Shown here: piece by piece, positions 39,504-50,834 of the stretch
Layout of the letters: each line of letters opens with the position of its first letter
Position numbering within the stretch: the first letter of the stretch is position 1
Assembly: GCF_947242115.1 (NCBI RefSeq)
Contig: NC_074712.1
Coordinates: 15,708,666-15,772,665, forward strand
Reading direction: 5' to 3'
Origin: Biomphalaria glabrata
Lineage: Eukaryota; Mollusca; Gastropoda; Planorbidae
DNA length: 64,000 nucleotides
The notes under the pieces: generated by a model
What the model was told of the DNA's origin: nothing
Seen by the model: the letters and a program-made list of their open reading frames with translations, nothing else
The model's database searches: none
Made by a program: the position numbers and the translations under genes

Positions 39504-39643
39504 ATTTTTTTTTTTACTTTCACTAACTCTTTCCAATGTCTTCCTTGAAAGGATAGTTAAATATACTTTTGAGTGCTATGAAGGTGATGTAAGCATTGGA
39601 GGAAGAAGAATTACTAACTTGCCCTTTGCGGACGACATAGATC

Positions 39644-39690
39644 AGTGATTCTCAACTTGTGGGTCGCGACACCCTTGGGGGGTTGAATTG
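39644..39690 (+). mobile_element. hAT-like left terminus (isolated)
   Basis: CAGTGATTCTCAACTTGTGG followed by GTCGCGACACCC is typical of hAT ends known from many animals. No matching right end was found nearby, so the extent is unknown. Confidence 0.4.
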
Positions 39691-40234
39691 TTGACATTGT
39701 GATCATGTGCATGTTATTAGTATGTAGAGTTATTCCCCTTAGCAAGAGTCTTCATATTGCATTGTTGTGTGTAACCCTTGTATGTTATTAGCATGTTATT
39801 AAAGAGTCTGATGTATCCAGCGTCTAGTGTTAGCTTCGCTTATTGAGTTCAGTGTTCTTTAGTGATATATTAAACTCAAAAGTGTCGTTTTAAAGCCTAC
39901 ACGATTAACGATTTGCCATGGAGTCGCCTAAAGCAATTTTCTTCTTCTTCTTCGTTCTCATTTTACTTGTCGGGTTCAGATCTGTAATTGGGATGTGAAA
40001 TTTTCATTTATTCTACACTCTATTAAGGCCTAAGGTCATAGGAAATATGGAATTTTTAGTCTAACATATACAACTCGACATTGCATACAGTTTTTCTATT
40101 GCAAGTTACATTTTTGTGATTGTTATTCGATGATAGAGGTTGCAGACGACTGAATCAGAATGATTTCAAACATTCTTATTAAATAATTTAAACCGTTTAA
40201 ATTAATGTATATCGTAAAGTTATGCCATTGCGAA

Positions 40235-40237
<3 letters not shown>

Positions 40238-40281
<44 letters not shown>
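40238..40281. repeat. (AT)n microsatellite
   Basis: Uninterrupted AT dinucleotides. Other runs lie at 24752-24837, 26795-26884 with 32123-32187, 45582-45628 and 53380-53419. Confidence 0.95.
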
Positions 40282-40286
<5 letters not shown>

Positions 40287-40599
40287 CTTTGGTGACGTCT
40301 TGACCTAATTATAGTTATTTGGTTTATAATTAGTAATACCCCTATTTTTAAATGTTAATAGTCCATGTCATTGAATCTAATACTTTCATTATGGAACAAT
40401 CCATGAAAATGGAACTCGAACAAAAGAACGTGAAGAAAAGAAATATTTTGTTTAACGGTATGGTTCTACTTCAATAGTATAAACAGACTTCAAAATCCCA
40501 GTGCATCATTTGTAAGGAAGTTTTATAAGCCGAAAAGGAAATAATTGTAACATCAATTTGATTTCAAACATCTGAGCTTTGCCAACAAGGATACAGGGT

Positions 40600-40712
40600 A
40601 CCCCGACAAGATAGCACGGACAAAATAGCGCGAACATAATAGTGCGAACAAAATAGCGCCGACAAAATAGCGCGAACAAAATAGCGTCGACAAAATAGCG
40701 CACAAAAAAAAT
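40600..40712 (+). repeat. Short degenerate tandem repeat, about 16-17-bp unit
   Basis: Seven units of the type GCGCGAACAAAATA/GCGCCGACAAAATA, starting at GTACCCCGACAAGATAGC. It may be the subterminal part of a DNA element, but no partner is seen. Confidence 0.7.
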
Positions 40713-40829
40713 ATATTTCAGTCATTTTGAAAGAAATACTTTAGATATCGTAAAATATGAATAGAGCCATTTTTTTTTCTTTTGTTTTGATGTTATTATT
40801 TTTCAGTCATTTGCAGGATATCTTAAATC

Positions 40830-41490
40830 ATAAATATGCAAGGCATATACTACAAGGCATGCGTTATGAGTACACTGCTGTGTGGCAGTGAATCATGGAC
40901 CACCTACGCAATGCAAAAGAGAAAACTGAACTCATTCCATTTGAGATGTCTCCGTAGGATCTTGAATGTCACATGGAAAGAAAAAGTGTGCAATACTGAG
41001 ATCCTTGCGCAATCAGGTATTCCCAGCATCTTTACAGCCCTCAGACAACGCCGTTTGCGCTGGCTTGGACATGTTCGCCGGATGGAGGACAAGCGCATCC
41101 CGAAGTCATCTCTATGGAAAACTCGCGACTGGCACAAGAAAAACTGGTCGCCCCCACCTCCGTTACATAGATGTAATAAAACGTGACCTCAAATCAGTGA
41201 ACATCAATACTGACAATTGGGAAGACATAGCTCTAAACCGCAACAGATGGAGAGAGAAAGTGACCAAGAAAGCTATGGACAGTGAAAGTACATGGGTCTC
41301 AGCTCAGGAAGAAAAACGTACAATCCGAAAAAAGGCCAGCTCCTCTACCACCGAAGCAAAAGCCACCTTAACCTGCGTTATCTGTGGACGGGAGTGTCTC
41401 TCCAAAATAGGGCTCCACAGCCCCATGAGGAAGAGTGCTCTGAGATGAACCATAGACGTTCTACGACTGAAGGAGGCCAATGAATGAAAT
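40830..41490 (+). mobile_element. LINE family B, C-terminal part of ORF
   Basis: Reads YYKACVMSTLLCGSESWTTY, FHLRCLRRILNVTWKEKVCN, QRRLRWLGHVRRMEDKRIPK, then after a frame shift near 41120 GTRKTGRPHLRYIDVIKRDL and a closing C2H2-like finger CVICGRECLSKIGLHSPMRK. This is a 5'-truncated non-LTR retrotransposon of a type common in animal genomes. The 3' finger matches the LINE end at 26660. Confidence 0.8.
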
Positions 41491-41854
41491 ATGCAAACAT
41501 TAAGCAAAAATTATAATTAGCTAAAATGAATAAAATATATCATTTATTTATATTCCAAAAGTGTACTTTGAAATTGAAAACAGGCACAGACACTTGTCAG
41601 ATAATACACACACACATAAACTTTCACAAAATTAAACTGTAGGGAATGTCACGTAGAAATTCCATCACTGCTTGAAAGAGGTTGTGCAGTCCAGACTTTT
41701 GTAGTTTCTTCTAAACTATATTAATTGGGCGCAGGAGCTTTGACCAGAATTCCAGAAAGGCAAAAAATTCTTAATTTTCCACTGCATGAAGAAGATTCTG
41801 TGCTAATATTATATGATATTACGTTATTGTTGGTTGTTCATGGTTTGTGCGAAA

Positions 41855-42165
41855 GCAAAAGGATTCAAAGCATACAAAAGTGGGAAAGATCCATATCTCG
41901 CTATGCTCGAGTATAGAAATACTCCGATAAGCGGACTGCCGTATTCACCATCACAACTGCTGATGAGAAGAAGACATATGGAGATCATTCCAACTGATCC
42001 CAAACTATTGAAACCATCGGTAGCTGAAAATGCAGAGACATTACTCAACGAACGACAGATGAAAAGCAAAGTGAAATACGATGCAAAAGCAAGGCTACCT
42101 AAAGATTACTCTTTCGGATAGAAAGTGAGAGTTCGTCTAGGACAAACATGGCAGAAAGCCCGGGG
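41855..42165 (+). mobile_element. Ty3/Gypsy integrase-tail fragment (fossil)
   Basis: Encodes YKSGKDPYLAMLEYRNTPIS and DPKLLKPSVAENAETLLNER, the C-terminal part of a Ty3/Gypsy integrase. It is almost the same as 55050-55350, so both derive from one family. Only this piece is present, with no LTRs next to it; broken. Confidence 0.75.
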
Positions 42166-42203
42166 GGATCTTCAAATTCTCTCCCCCCCCCCCATCCCTC
42201 TCT

Positions 42204-42217
42204 TAGCTACGCCACTG
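42204..42217. mobile_element. Isolated hAT right terminus
   Basis: TAGCTACGCCACTG is identical to the right TIR of the element at 1667-4688 and follows a C tract, as there. No left terminus with the flank AATGTTAT was found upstream, so the other boundary is unknown. Confidence 0.5.
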
Positions 42218-43041
42218 AATGTTATATGCTCTCAGAGAATCACCTTGATTTGTTTAAAGGTAATTTAATATCCTTGTGGAAAACAAATACTGTCAAGTGT
42301 CAAGATTGTTTCATATTTAGCAAAGTCTCTTTGTATTTCGGTTTAAGTCTACATCTTCGTTGTCTTGACATTAGTGTTTCTTCGTTGGATAACATGGCTT
42401 GATCTCCAGGAATAAATGAATTTGTGCTGTTTTCTTCATTCATAGACTCTGTAAGCATGAGATTTAACAACGGTTGTTGAATATCTTGTACTTGCGGGGA
42501 CACAGATTTATAATTTCACTGCATTTCTTTGGCAAAGGATTCCAGCACTATTTGTTTTCTTCACTTGTTTGTTCTGCTCCTCCTTCTTTTTCTATTCTGA
42601 TGCATATTGAATTCTAATCATTTTTGGCCACTTTGTTACACCGCTCAAGATAATAAAAAGTGTGTAATTGTGAAGATTACAAGATAATGCAATAACTCAA
42701 CCATACCAATAAAAATTCTTATGTGACTGGACATTTCATCTATAAGACTGGAAGCTTTGTAATTTGCTCTTTAGAGATTCATTTGAATATATACACACCA
42801 AAGTGAACTATATTTCTATATAATAAATATAGGCCTAATGTTGCTTATTAATCGCTTAGTGTGTAGACCTCTATTAGTTAGGGATGAAGCCTATATGAAT
42901 AAGTGCATACAAATGTAGGTATTACATTATTTCGAAAAATGCGTTAGATTATATGTATGTAGGCAACAAAACATTTTTATAAGCATATGTGGTGTCAGAA
43001 CGGTGCCACATACTAAACCTAAGGGATAGTTGAAGGTGAAA
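42218..43041. other. Intergenic, no gene seen
   Basis: AT-rich. A minus-strand frame at 42300-42503 may continue the Gypsy relic but is not firm. Confidence 0.4.
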
Positions 43042-43049
43042 ATCTAGAT

Positions 43050-44753
43050 TAGTGGTTCCCAAACTTTTTTTGTCTCGTAGACCACTTGCCATGTTTTCCA
43101 GTTTTTGGTAGACCCCCTGCTTTTTCAATTTTCAAAATTCATCAACTGTTTTCATCTGTTTTTTTTTTCTCAAACTGATTTCTAAGTCTTGCATATTTAT
43201 TTAGAAAATTTTAAATTAAAAATGAAGCAAAAAAAATAATTTAATAGTACCAAACAAAAATATATATTAGTGGGCTGCTTTGATAAGAAAATTTCAGAAA
43301 TTGGGCTTCAATTTAGCTAGGTTAAATATTTAAAACTTGGTTAGTGATGTCCAGCTTTTTTTAAAATTACCATTAGAAGATTGGTAACCTTGCTGAAACC
43401 TTTTTTTTTTTCACTAGATATGAAGATAGAATAACAATTAGAAACTTTATGTTGATATTTTGATTAGTATCAGGTATTATCTTTTCTGTAGCAAGAAGAA
43501 CTGTTATCCATTTTTTTTATATAGATCTTTAAGCTTTCATTTTCAGCATTGTGGCCATATACATTTCGAACAATGGTTTCACGTGCAATATCACCGCGAT
43601 ATCTCGTCTAGTTCAATGAAACTGAGTAAGAGTAACTGCGGATTTGTTATGGATTTGTTGTGGGTCAGTTTCTCTTGTAATGTTACATCTGCCTTTTCTA
43701 TGCCATCATCATGTGGATTGAATATCTATAGAGGTATTACCAATTAACATATTCAGAATATCATCAAACCTCAGCTGGAAATTGAAATAAAAGGCATTTA
43801 AATATTCAACATAAGTCACCAATACGGCTTTGAACTGTTTTGTAGCTCGCATTAATTTTTTACGATATCAGATGCAGGTTCGAAAAACGTCTTCTATGGC
43901 CTAGCAAAATCAATGTGTTCCTATAGTTTGCGGTTTTCAGGAAATAGCTATATAAATATAGATTTCTACAATGCTCGCAAGCCTTTTCTCTGTATGAGAA
44001 TGAAGCTAACATTTAGTTCACTGTGTGTCTATTCTAATCTTTGATCTTTGAGTGTTATTGAGTATCTCAAATCTTCATGTATTTTTTAATTTTTTTTTTT
44101 TTTTGCGTTTTGAGACCCAAAGAAAAGCCTTTATTAAAGACAGATTCAGATGACGAAAAGAAAAATTAAAAAGACCGCCGGTGGACAAGAGATGCGGAAA
44201 AAATATGCAGGTGGCAACTGGGTTTGCTGGTTTGCATAGTCATGTGAAAGACTGTACTTCATTTTTAATCTTCGGAATAGAAGACATTGTCATTATTATT
44301 ATCGCCTCAAATAATCCTGTAGCTAAGATGGCTTCATAGCGTCATTACTTTGTTGCATGATAGACACATAGGCAATGAAGACAGGAATGAAGCCACATTT
44401 TAAATAATCAACACTGTGCTGTCTACTTTCCTTTTTGTTTAATATTAGTTTCACAGACACAATTATGATATTTAAACACGAAGTTGACATTTACAAATTA
44501 ATTCTTTTTTCTTTTTTTTTGGGGGGGGGGGGGGAATATCAGGGTTGATATTAAAACGATCAACTAAGGAACAAAGTACAAATCCTATGTGTGTATCAGT
44601 TTATTTCATAAATAGGAAATAAAATTTAGGGCTCAACTGCTTAAATGAAATCGCTATATTGTAGACCCCAATTACAGTTCATAGACCCCCATTTAATTTT
44701 TTCACTTTCGTAGACCCCTTGGAAGACGTCGTATCCCACTTTGGGAATCACTG
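43050..44753 (-). mobile_element. hAT element, ZBED5-like relic
   Basis: The left end TAGTGGTTCCCAAACTTTTT and right end CCCACTTTGGGAATCACTG are inverted repeats. Flanks ATCTAGAT (43042-43049) and ATCTATAG (44754-44761) match at 6 of 8, an aged 8-bp duplication. Both ends carry a TCGTAGACC block about 30-45 bp in. Minus-strand pieces near 44290-44400 (SNDAMKPS, LQDYLRR) resemble the BED finger region of ZBED5-like hAT transposases. Several frame breaks make it inactive. A G tract lies at 44521-44534. Confidence 0.65.
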
Positions 44754-44959
44754 ATCTATAGATTTACACTAATTATAAATAACCCAAGCTGGAGGGAACT
44801 CCCAATTTTCAGCAGGTTAGTTCGAACAATAACACTGAATAGGAGAAGGTTGCAATGGGGATAGAGTCAGACTCAACTAGTCTAGAAAAACTAGATGTAG
44901 ATCTATATATAGATTTATATCTTATCTTATATAATATAGACGATACTTCAAAAAAGAAG

Positions 44960-45085
44960 ATTACGTCCTACGCGTCATGCATTTAGTCATGCATATTTTG
45001 TCACTGGATGTGACTGGTTTTCCTGGCTCTAATTTGATCATAGGCTGATGGGCATATCAAAATAAGCTTCCAAACATCTTTAGAA
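44960..45085 (-). mobile_element. LINE family C, extreme 3' end
   Basis: GTCCTACGCGTCATGCATTT and CTGGTTTTCCTGGCTC are the reverse complement of 33870-33945. Confidence 0.65.
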
Positions 45086-45579
45086 AGACATTCCAATCAC
45101 ATTTATACCGTTAGCTATTAAATAAAATTTAAAATGGGGGTGTCCAAACAAATAATAATGAATTCAGCTCATTCTCCTTTTTGAACACAGCAAAATCGTA
45201 ATAAGAGATATTATTGGGATTAATAAATCTAAGATTTTTTCAATGAATAAACATGACCTAGATCGAGATATCTAGAATATATAACTTATGAATGAAAGAA
45301 AAAGTGCGGGCTGCTAATTTGAAGCAAGAGACCATGCCCACTGCATGTGATCATGCAAGATAAGCTGGCGGTGAGGAGAGGTATACACTCAGCGTGTAGT
45401 GTCACAAACTATCCAACAGGCAGTGGAGTTAAAAGAAAGACAGAGAAAATACAAGTAGCCTAGTAGAAAATATCATGTTTATAAAATTAAAATAATTAAT
45501 TTATAGCTCTATAATCTATATAAATTTATATCTACACATAGATTATATAGGTATTTAAATAAATAAACTATATAGCCTA

Positions 45580-45630
<51 letters not shown>

Positions 45631-46130
45631 CCTATATATATATATATAGAAAGAGATAGAAAGAGTATATGAGACTATAAATACATATTGCAAAAGTGAA
45701 TCTACTTCTTTTACTACAATCTAAATAATTTTTAAGTAACACAGATATAATTTATTAGCAATTAGGCTACATAATGGTGTTCAACACCGGTGCTCACTGT
45801 TCAACTAAAGGAGAAAGCCCAAAAACTGCGTTCAAAATAGGAGCATGAAGTGACCCAATTTATTTTAAAATAAAATCTTGACTATGGGTGGTAATACTAA
45901 GGAACACAGCTATTTTTATAGTCCTTTAGTTGAAGAATAAGAATCTGCTTTCAGTATTTTTGTAAGTTAAACCTTCACGAAATAAAAAAAAATAAATAAA
46001 AAATTGACCTAGTTCCCGAAAGTCGGTGTTCAGTTATAAGAATCTACCATAGTTCAAATTAACTAGCTGAATGCCATTATAACTCTGCTTGTATTTTTTT
46101 TTTTCTATAAATGGGAACGAAATAGATCAG
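45086..46130. other. Intergenic before SDR gene 3
   Basis: No gene seen. An (AT)n run at 45582-45628 is the only distinct element. Confidence 0.5.
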
Positions 46131-46173
46131 ATGTTAACATTTTAACATTGTTTTATTCAACTACAAGCTGAGA

Positions 46174-46322
46174 ATGATCTGCATAGTCACTGTTTTCATA
46201 CTGACGGTTATAACTTACTATATCTTTGACTACCTGTTGAGAAGACTAAAGGTTGGAGGATATCATAACAGGCATGTCCTAGTGACAGGGTGTGACTCAG
46301 GATTTGGTCAAAGAACTGCCAT
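46174..46322 (+). CDS. SDR gene 3, coding exon 1
   Basis: Reads MICIVTVFILTVITYYIFDY and ends GCDSGFGQRTA plus AT before GTAAGT, so Ala replaces the Val of genes 2 and 4 at the last codon. Confidence 0.9.
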
Positions 46323-49300
46323 GTAAGTACATTGAAAATTTAACATTGCTCAACACTAATTCTAGCATGAAGTATCACTGTACAAAGCTTATATTAACTT
46401 ACACTGTATGGCAAATTTGTTGTGCACATTATTTCTCCCCCACACATTTTTTGACACAATTATTTGTTGTACCTAATAAAACATGAATTAATCAAATGAA
46501 TAATGCAAAATGTTTATGAATTAAATCACAGAAAAAAAATATTTCTTTTAAATTTTGCATGTGGGATCAACAATTGTTATTTAACTTTCTTGACTTTGAC
46601 CACAATGCTGCTCAGAAAGCAGCTGTAGCTAGGAGTGAAAGTGATTAATTTTGTTGTTCATTCCATATTTTTTTCAAGGCCTGTCTCTTGCATTATGTCC
46701 TGTCAAGATTGGTTGATTGTTAGGCATCCTTACAAGGTGGTCCAACCATTGTGTACTTTGTTCCTTGTTCCAAAACGTCCTTTGAATATTTAATAATTGA
46801 ATATTTAATTGTTAATAAAACAAGACTTCACCACAAGGGTACCAACACATTGAAGACAAAGAAATTTGCATATTGAAAATTAACTACCAGTATTTAAAAT
46901 TCATGAAGAGAGAGTACATGAGAAAGAGTGAGAAAATAACAGAAAAAAAAATTACAGTAGAGAAGAGAGAATAAGTAGAATTAATATTAATTATAAATCA
47001 GTTGTATAATTTTAAATAGACTACATATTTATCAATTTGAAGTATTCCCCTTGCGAAAATCTTTTCAGCAATTATAAAAACACAAAATTCACTATCATCA
47101 CAATAATAAAAAAAATTTTTGTACAAAAAGTTTGTAAAATGTTTTAAATGTTTCCGTTGTTCCTTCAGAGTTGATGGCAGTGGGCAGGGTATGAACCTGA
47201 GAGCATTGAGATGACTGAATGACAGTCCAGCGCGCATACTACATGACCAATTAAGAAAGTTAACTCTAGTGGAATAATAAAACAAAAGACATAAGAGTTA
47301 AATATAAAAATTAATCTTAACATTTTTGTGTGCGGAATGTTTTTAATAGAACCAAAGTCTTTCAAACTGAATTAAAGAGAAACTTTGTAAATATAATTAC
47401 TTTTTTAAAAATTTGAATATTAAGTGTAATACAGTTAAAGTACTTTATTTATATTCATTGTTAAAAAAAAAATTTAATTAATAAAAATTGTGCAATTTTA
47501 AAAAGCATTATTATGTTATTGTTTTTTTCTGTAGAAAACTTGACAATCTCGGCTTTAAAGTATTTGCTGGATGTCTGACAGAAGATGGAAAAAAGTACCT
47601 GTCACAGAACTGTTCCAAAAGTGTGGTGCCATTTCTGTTAGATGTTAGAAGTAATGAAAGTATTCAGTCAGCTCTGGGACTGGTCAAACAAAACTTACCT
47701 GAAAACGCAGGTCTGTTTGACTTAGGCTATAGCATTTTGAAATTTATTTGCTTTTGTATGCCTTTATTTAAAATACTTTAACTTAATTTATCACATTACA
47801 GTGATTAATATAAACCTTTACACCAATGACAGAAAGCCATTTTGGGGCATAGATTTCTTATATTGGTACCATTTAAAGGAACTTTTGAAATATTGCTTTT
47901 ATTACTTTAAAATATTTAAAAATCATGTACATTATAGAAATGTGTAATTAAATTGAAAAGTGTATTATCTTGCCAACATACATGTTTATTTTAAAACTAA
48001 TTGTTTCAAAACATTTCACTCAATACTCACTAACAACTTTCTATATAGGCCTAACGGTGCTTAGCTTAGAACTTTTTATCACTTAAAAAATGCAATAAAC
48101 ACGTATAACATCCATTCAAAATGACTAGCATAGTAGAATGTAAATTAAAAATATTTTTTTTTAGTTTAAGTACCGGTAGTATGATACATTTTTCAAAATT
48201 TCACTTGAGATTGGTTGCTGTGTTAAATTGTTTTTCTTATACAATTAATTTTCCCCACCTAAAGTGTTTCTCCCCCATACACCAACATATATAAGTGTGC
48301 CTATACCAATATTTTGGGGGTCTAATATTTTCTGTGTAATTAATATTCATTGTTAATTGTTAAATAGCATTTGTATAGAATAATTTCAGTAAAGAAGACC
48401 AATTTATAATAAGACAGCTGAATCAGCTTGCAACTATGTGATTTAAAAATATTTGGTAAAGCAGCTTTTCTAATTTTTTTCTATAGTCTGTCAGTCTATT
48501 TCAACTAAACTAATGTATTATTCAATAATAAAAGAGCTCTCTAAACACTACACCTCGCAATTATACTCTTAATCTAGATTTCATGGTGTAGATCTATTTA
48601 CAACCTTGTCATATCTTAAGGTTGTCACATCTTAATTGAGGTCTACACCTTTTAGATTTTGAAGAAGTGCAACTTCTGTTTTCTCTGATATTTTCTCAAG
48701 GTCTTCTTTTAGTGCAGTTTAATGTCTGTCACTGGAGATGAGTTCTCATACGACTGGTTTTGGTCTGGATAGATACTAGTTTGCTACTTCTAATAATCCA
48801 TTTACATAATAGTTCATTTAACATATTTTTGTTACATATCTTATATTAAATATAAGATTCTCAATACCATTTTATTGTAGTGCCCAGGTTTCACTTGTGG
48901 GAACTCAAAAAGACATTTTGGTGGAATAAAAATTTTTGTTGTTTATGTTTTATAAGTTTCTGAATTTCCTTTGTAAAACCTTTGTTCGGGACATCTGAAT
49001 TAAGGAAATGACAGCAGGCAGAGTTCAAACTCGAAACCATCATTAAAACAATCCGAAGGACATTCCACACAGCCAGCCAACAAATTTTTTTTTTCTAGCA
49101 TACTAGAAATTATCCTTTTTTTAAATAAGATCAATTTTAAAAATGCTAAATTTAATCTCAGAACAGTTTTGTAATCAAATAATTTTTACATTGATCATTT
49201 GTACTTCCAGAAGATATTAGACAAAGAAACAAAAAACTACCAATTAGTTGGTTCACTTTTTCAATATAACTTCTGTTTTTTTATCCTCTCAAATATTTCA

Positions 49301-50834
49301 GAAATAATAGGAAGATGATATAAATAGCAATGTATTTATTAAATTGTCTTTATAGGGGCGTTACATTAAATTTTAAATAGATTAAACTTAAAATTGAATT
49401 GTATTGTAACACATTCAGATCTGGCATTTATTGATAGTTGCATCAACAGATATTTAAAAACCAAAATTTTCCTAACTTAAGGGTTTACATCCTGGCCTAA
49501 TCACTGCATCTAGTTCAACTGTAGGGTGTGATTAATTTTTCTTTTCAATTCTTTAATTGTTTGATGAAAAATCTAAATACCCTGTGAAACAAACCATCTT
49601 TATTAAGAATCATGGTTTACACAACTGATTTCTTCACTCTTTTTTAATATCTCCAAATCTCATTTGTGTACTTCCATGTCTGAAGTGCATACTGCATTAT
49701 GGTGAACACACCTAAGGAGAATTACTTTAATAGTAAAACAGTGAGTTATGTAACAGTCTCTTACACTTAAGCATTTTATAAAGGATAAAAACATTTGGCC
49801 AAAAAATCCATTTCATTGCTATTTGCTGTTGTTTTTTCTTATAAATTATGTATACCTAGCTCTATATCATTGCTAATACTGAGTGTTTGTAATTTAACGT
49901 AAGAAGCTAATGGTTTAAGAAAGAAATAATGTAAAAAAAAAATGTGTTGTATTTGTTTCAGGTCTCTGGGGTTTAGTCAACAATGCAGGTATACTGGTCA
50001 CAGCAGCACCCACAGAACTTTGTACCAAGAGTGAATATCTAGCCAGCATGGATGTGAACTTGTTTGGTCTCATAGAGATGACACGGTCATTTCTGCCTCT
50101 GATTCGGAAATGTCAAGGCCGTATCATCAATACATCAAGTTGTGCTGGACGCTTGGCATGTCTGGTACCTGTATATACACTGTCAAAGTATGGAGTTGAG
50201 GCTTACTCTGATATACTTAGGTAACACAATCTAAATAGTTTTACAATGGTAACTTCCCTGAAAATGTTTGTTTAGCTTAGTTTATCTGATCTGTATTTTA
50301 AATATTTTATAATTTTATAATATTTTATAAGAAAACTATGTATAATCTTTACTCCATTATATTTTTTTCTTCTAGAAGAGAGATGTATACTACAGGCATC
50401 AAAGTCAGTATAGTGGAGCCTGGGGGGTTCACAACACCAATTAGTAGTGGGGAAAAAATCCTAGAAAGTGTACAAAAGGCTTATAACCAGGGTTCTGAAG
50501 ATGTACAATCAGTTTACAAAGTTTTTGTGGAAAATTGTAAGTTTGTTAAACTATATACAAACCGTGATAGGACTAAATATTTTTTTTTGCTTTTATAGAA
50601 TTTCATTAACCAATTTTTTAAAAATTTTGTTTCATAAAAGTCTTCAAGCGAATACTAATAGTTCAAGGTTCATCCAACCTTGACCTTGTGGTGGATACCT
50701 ATATTCATGGATTGACCTCTTGTTTCCCTAGAACAAGATACACCCCAGGAAATGATAGCAAGTTTCTTTATATCCCTATATCTTACCTGCCAACATGTCT
50801 TGCAGACTGGATATTGAAATACAATTTAAAATAA
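46174..50834 (+). CDS. SDR gene 3: RDH/17-beta-HSD6-like dehydrogenase (SDR9C), 5 coding exons
   Basis: Coding exons are 46174-46322, 47535-47710, 49962-50220, 50376-50536 and 50641-50834, encoding 312 aa. N-terminal membrane segment, TGCDSGFG at 38-45, NNAG at 115-118 and predicted catalytic Asn141, Ser168, Tyr180 and Lys184. The most compact gene of the cluster (4.7 kb). Exon 2 differs from gene 4 at about 9 of 176 positions. Exon 5 is two codons shorter than in genes 1 and 2 just after the acceptor. By family it is an ER-anchored NAD-dependent alcohol dehydrogenase of retinoid or steroid type; the substrate is not known. Confidence 0.9.
46425..46500 (+). repeat. Dispersed repeat R1, fragment
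   Basis: CATTATTTCTCCCCCACAC, CACAATTATTTGTTG and AAACATGAATTAATC. Confidence 0.5.
47145..47260 (-). mobile_element. tRNA-derived SINE family B copy
   Basis: Plus-strand view: TTCCGTTGTTCCTTCAGAG, GTGGGCAGGGTATGAACCTG (B box inverted), GACAGTCCAGCGCGCATACT and ATGACCAATTAAG (A box inverted). Intron 1 of gene 3. Confidence 0.6.
47535..47710 (+). CDS. SDR gene 3, coding exon 2
   Basis: Reads KLDNLGFKVFAGCLTEDGKK, SVVPFLLDVRSNESIQSALG and KQNLPENAG. Acceptor TTTTTTTCTGTAG, donor GTCTGT. Confidence 0.9.
47711..49961. other. Gene 3 intron 2
   Basis: AT-rich intron. Its left part aligns with gene 2 intron 2 (ACAGAAAGCCATTTTGGGGC against GATAGAAAGCCACTTTGGAG). Its middle aligns with gene 4 intron 2 around the SINE copy at 48985. 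No coding region. Confidence 0.6.
48985..49085 (-). mobile_element. SINE family B copy shared with gene 4 intron 2
   Basis: GCAGAGTTCAAACTCGAAAC (B box inverted) and CACACAGCCAGCCAAC (A box inverted). The same copy, with homologous flanks, lies at 62385-62480, so insertion predates the gene 3/gene 4 duplication. Confidence 0.6.
49962..50220 (+). CDS. SDR gene 3, coding exon 3 (catalytic exon)
   Basis: Reads LWGLVNNAGILVTAAPTELC, MDVNLFGLIEMTRSFLPLI, RIINTSSCAGRLACLVPVY and YTLSKYGVEAYSDIL. No ORF-finder start is needed: it begins two bases into a Gly codon. Confidence 0.92.
50376..50536 (+). CDS. SDR gene 3, coding exon 4
   Basis: Reads REMYTTGIKVSIVEPGGFTT and YNQGSEDVQSVYKVFVEN. Intron 3 is 155 bp. 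The sequence after 50536 is intron 4 of only 104 bp, which stays open by chance. Confidence 0.92.
50641..50834 (+). CDS. SDR gene 3, coding exon 5
   Basis: Acceptor GTTTCATAAAAG. Reads KRILIVQGSSNLDLVVDTYI, HGLTSCFPRTRYTPGNDSKF and LPTCLADWILKYNLK, then TAA. Confidence 0.9.

Noticed and set aside
41292-41507. Independent zinc-finger gene around 41292-41507
   Set aside because: The finger is the normal C-terminal end of the LINE family B ORF that precedes it.
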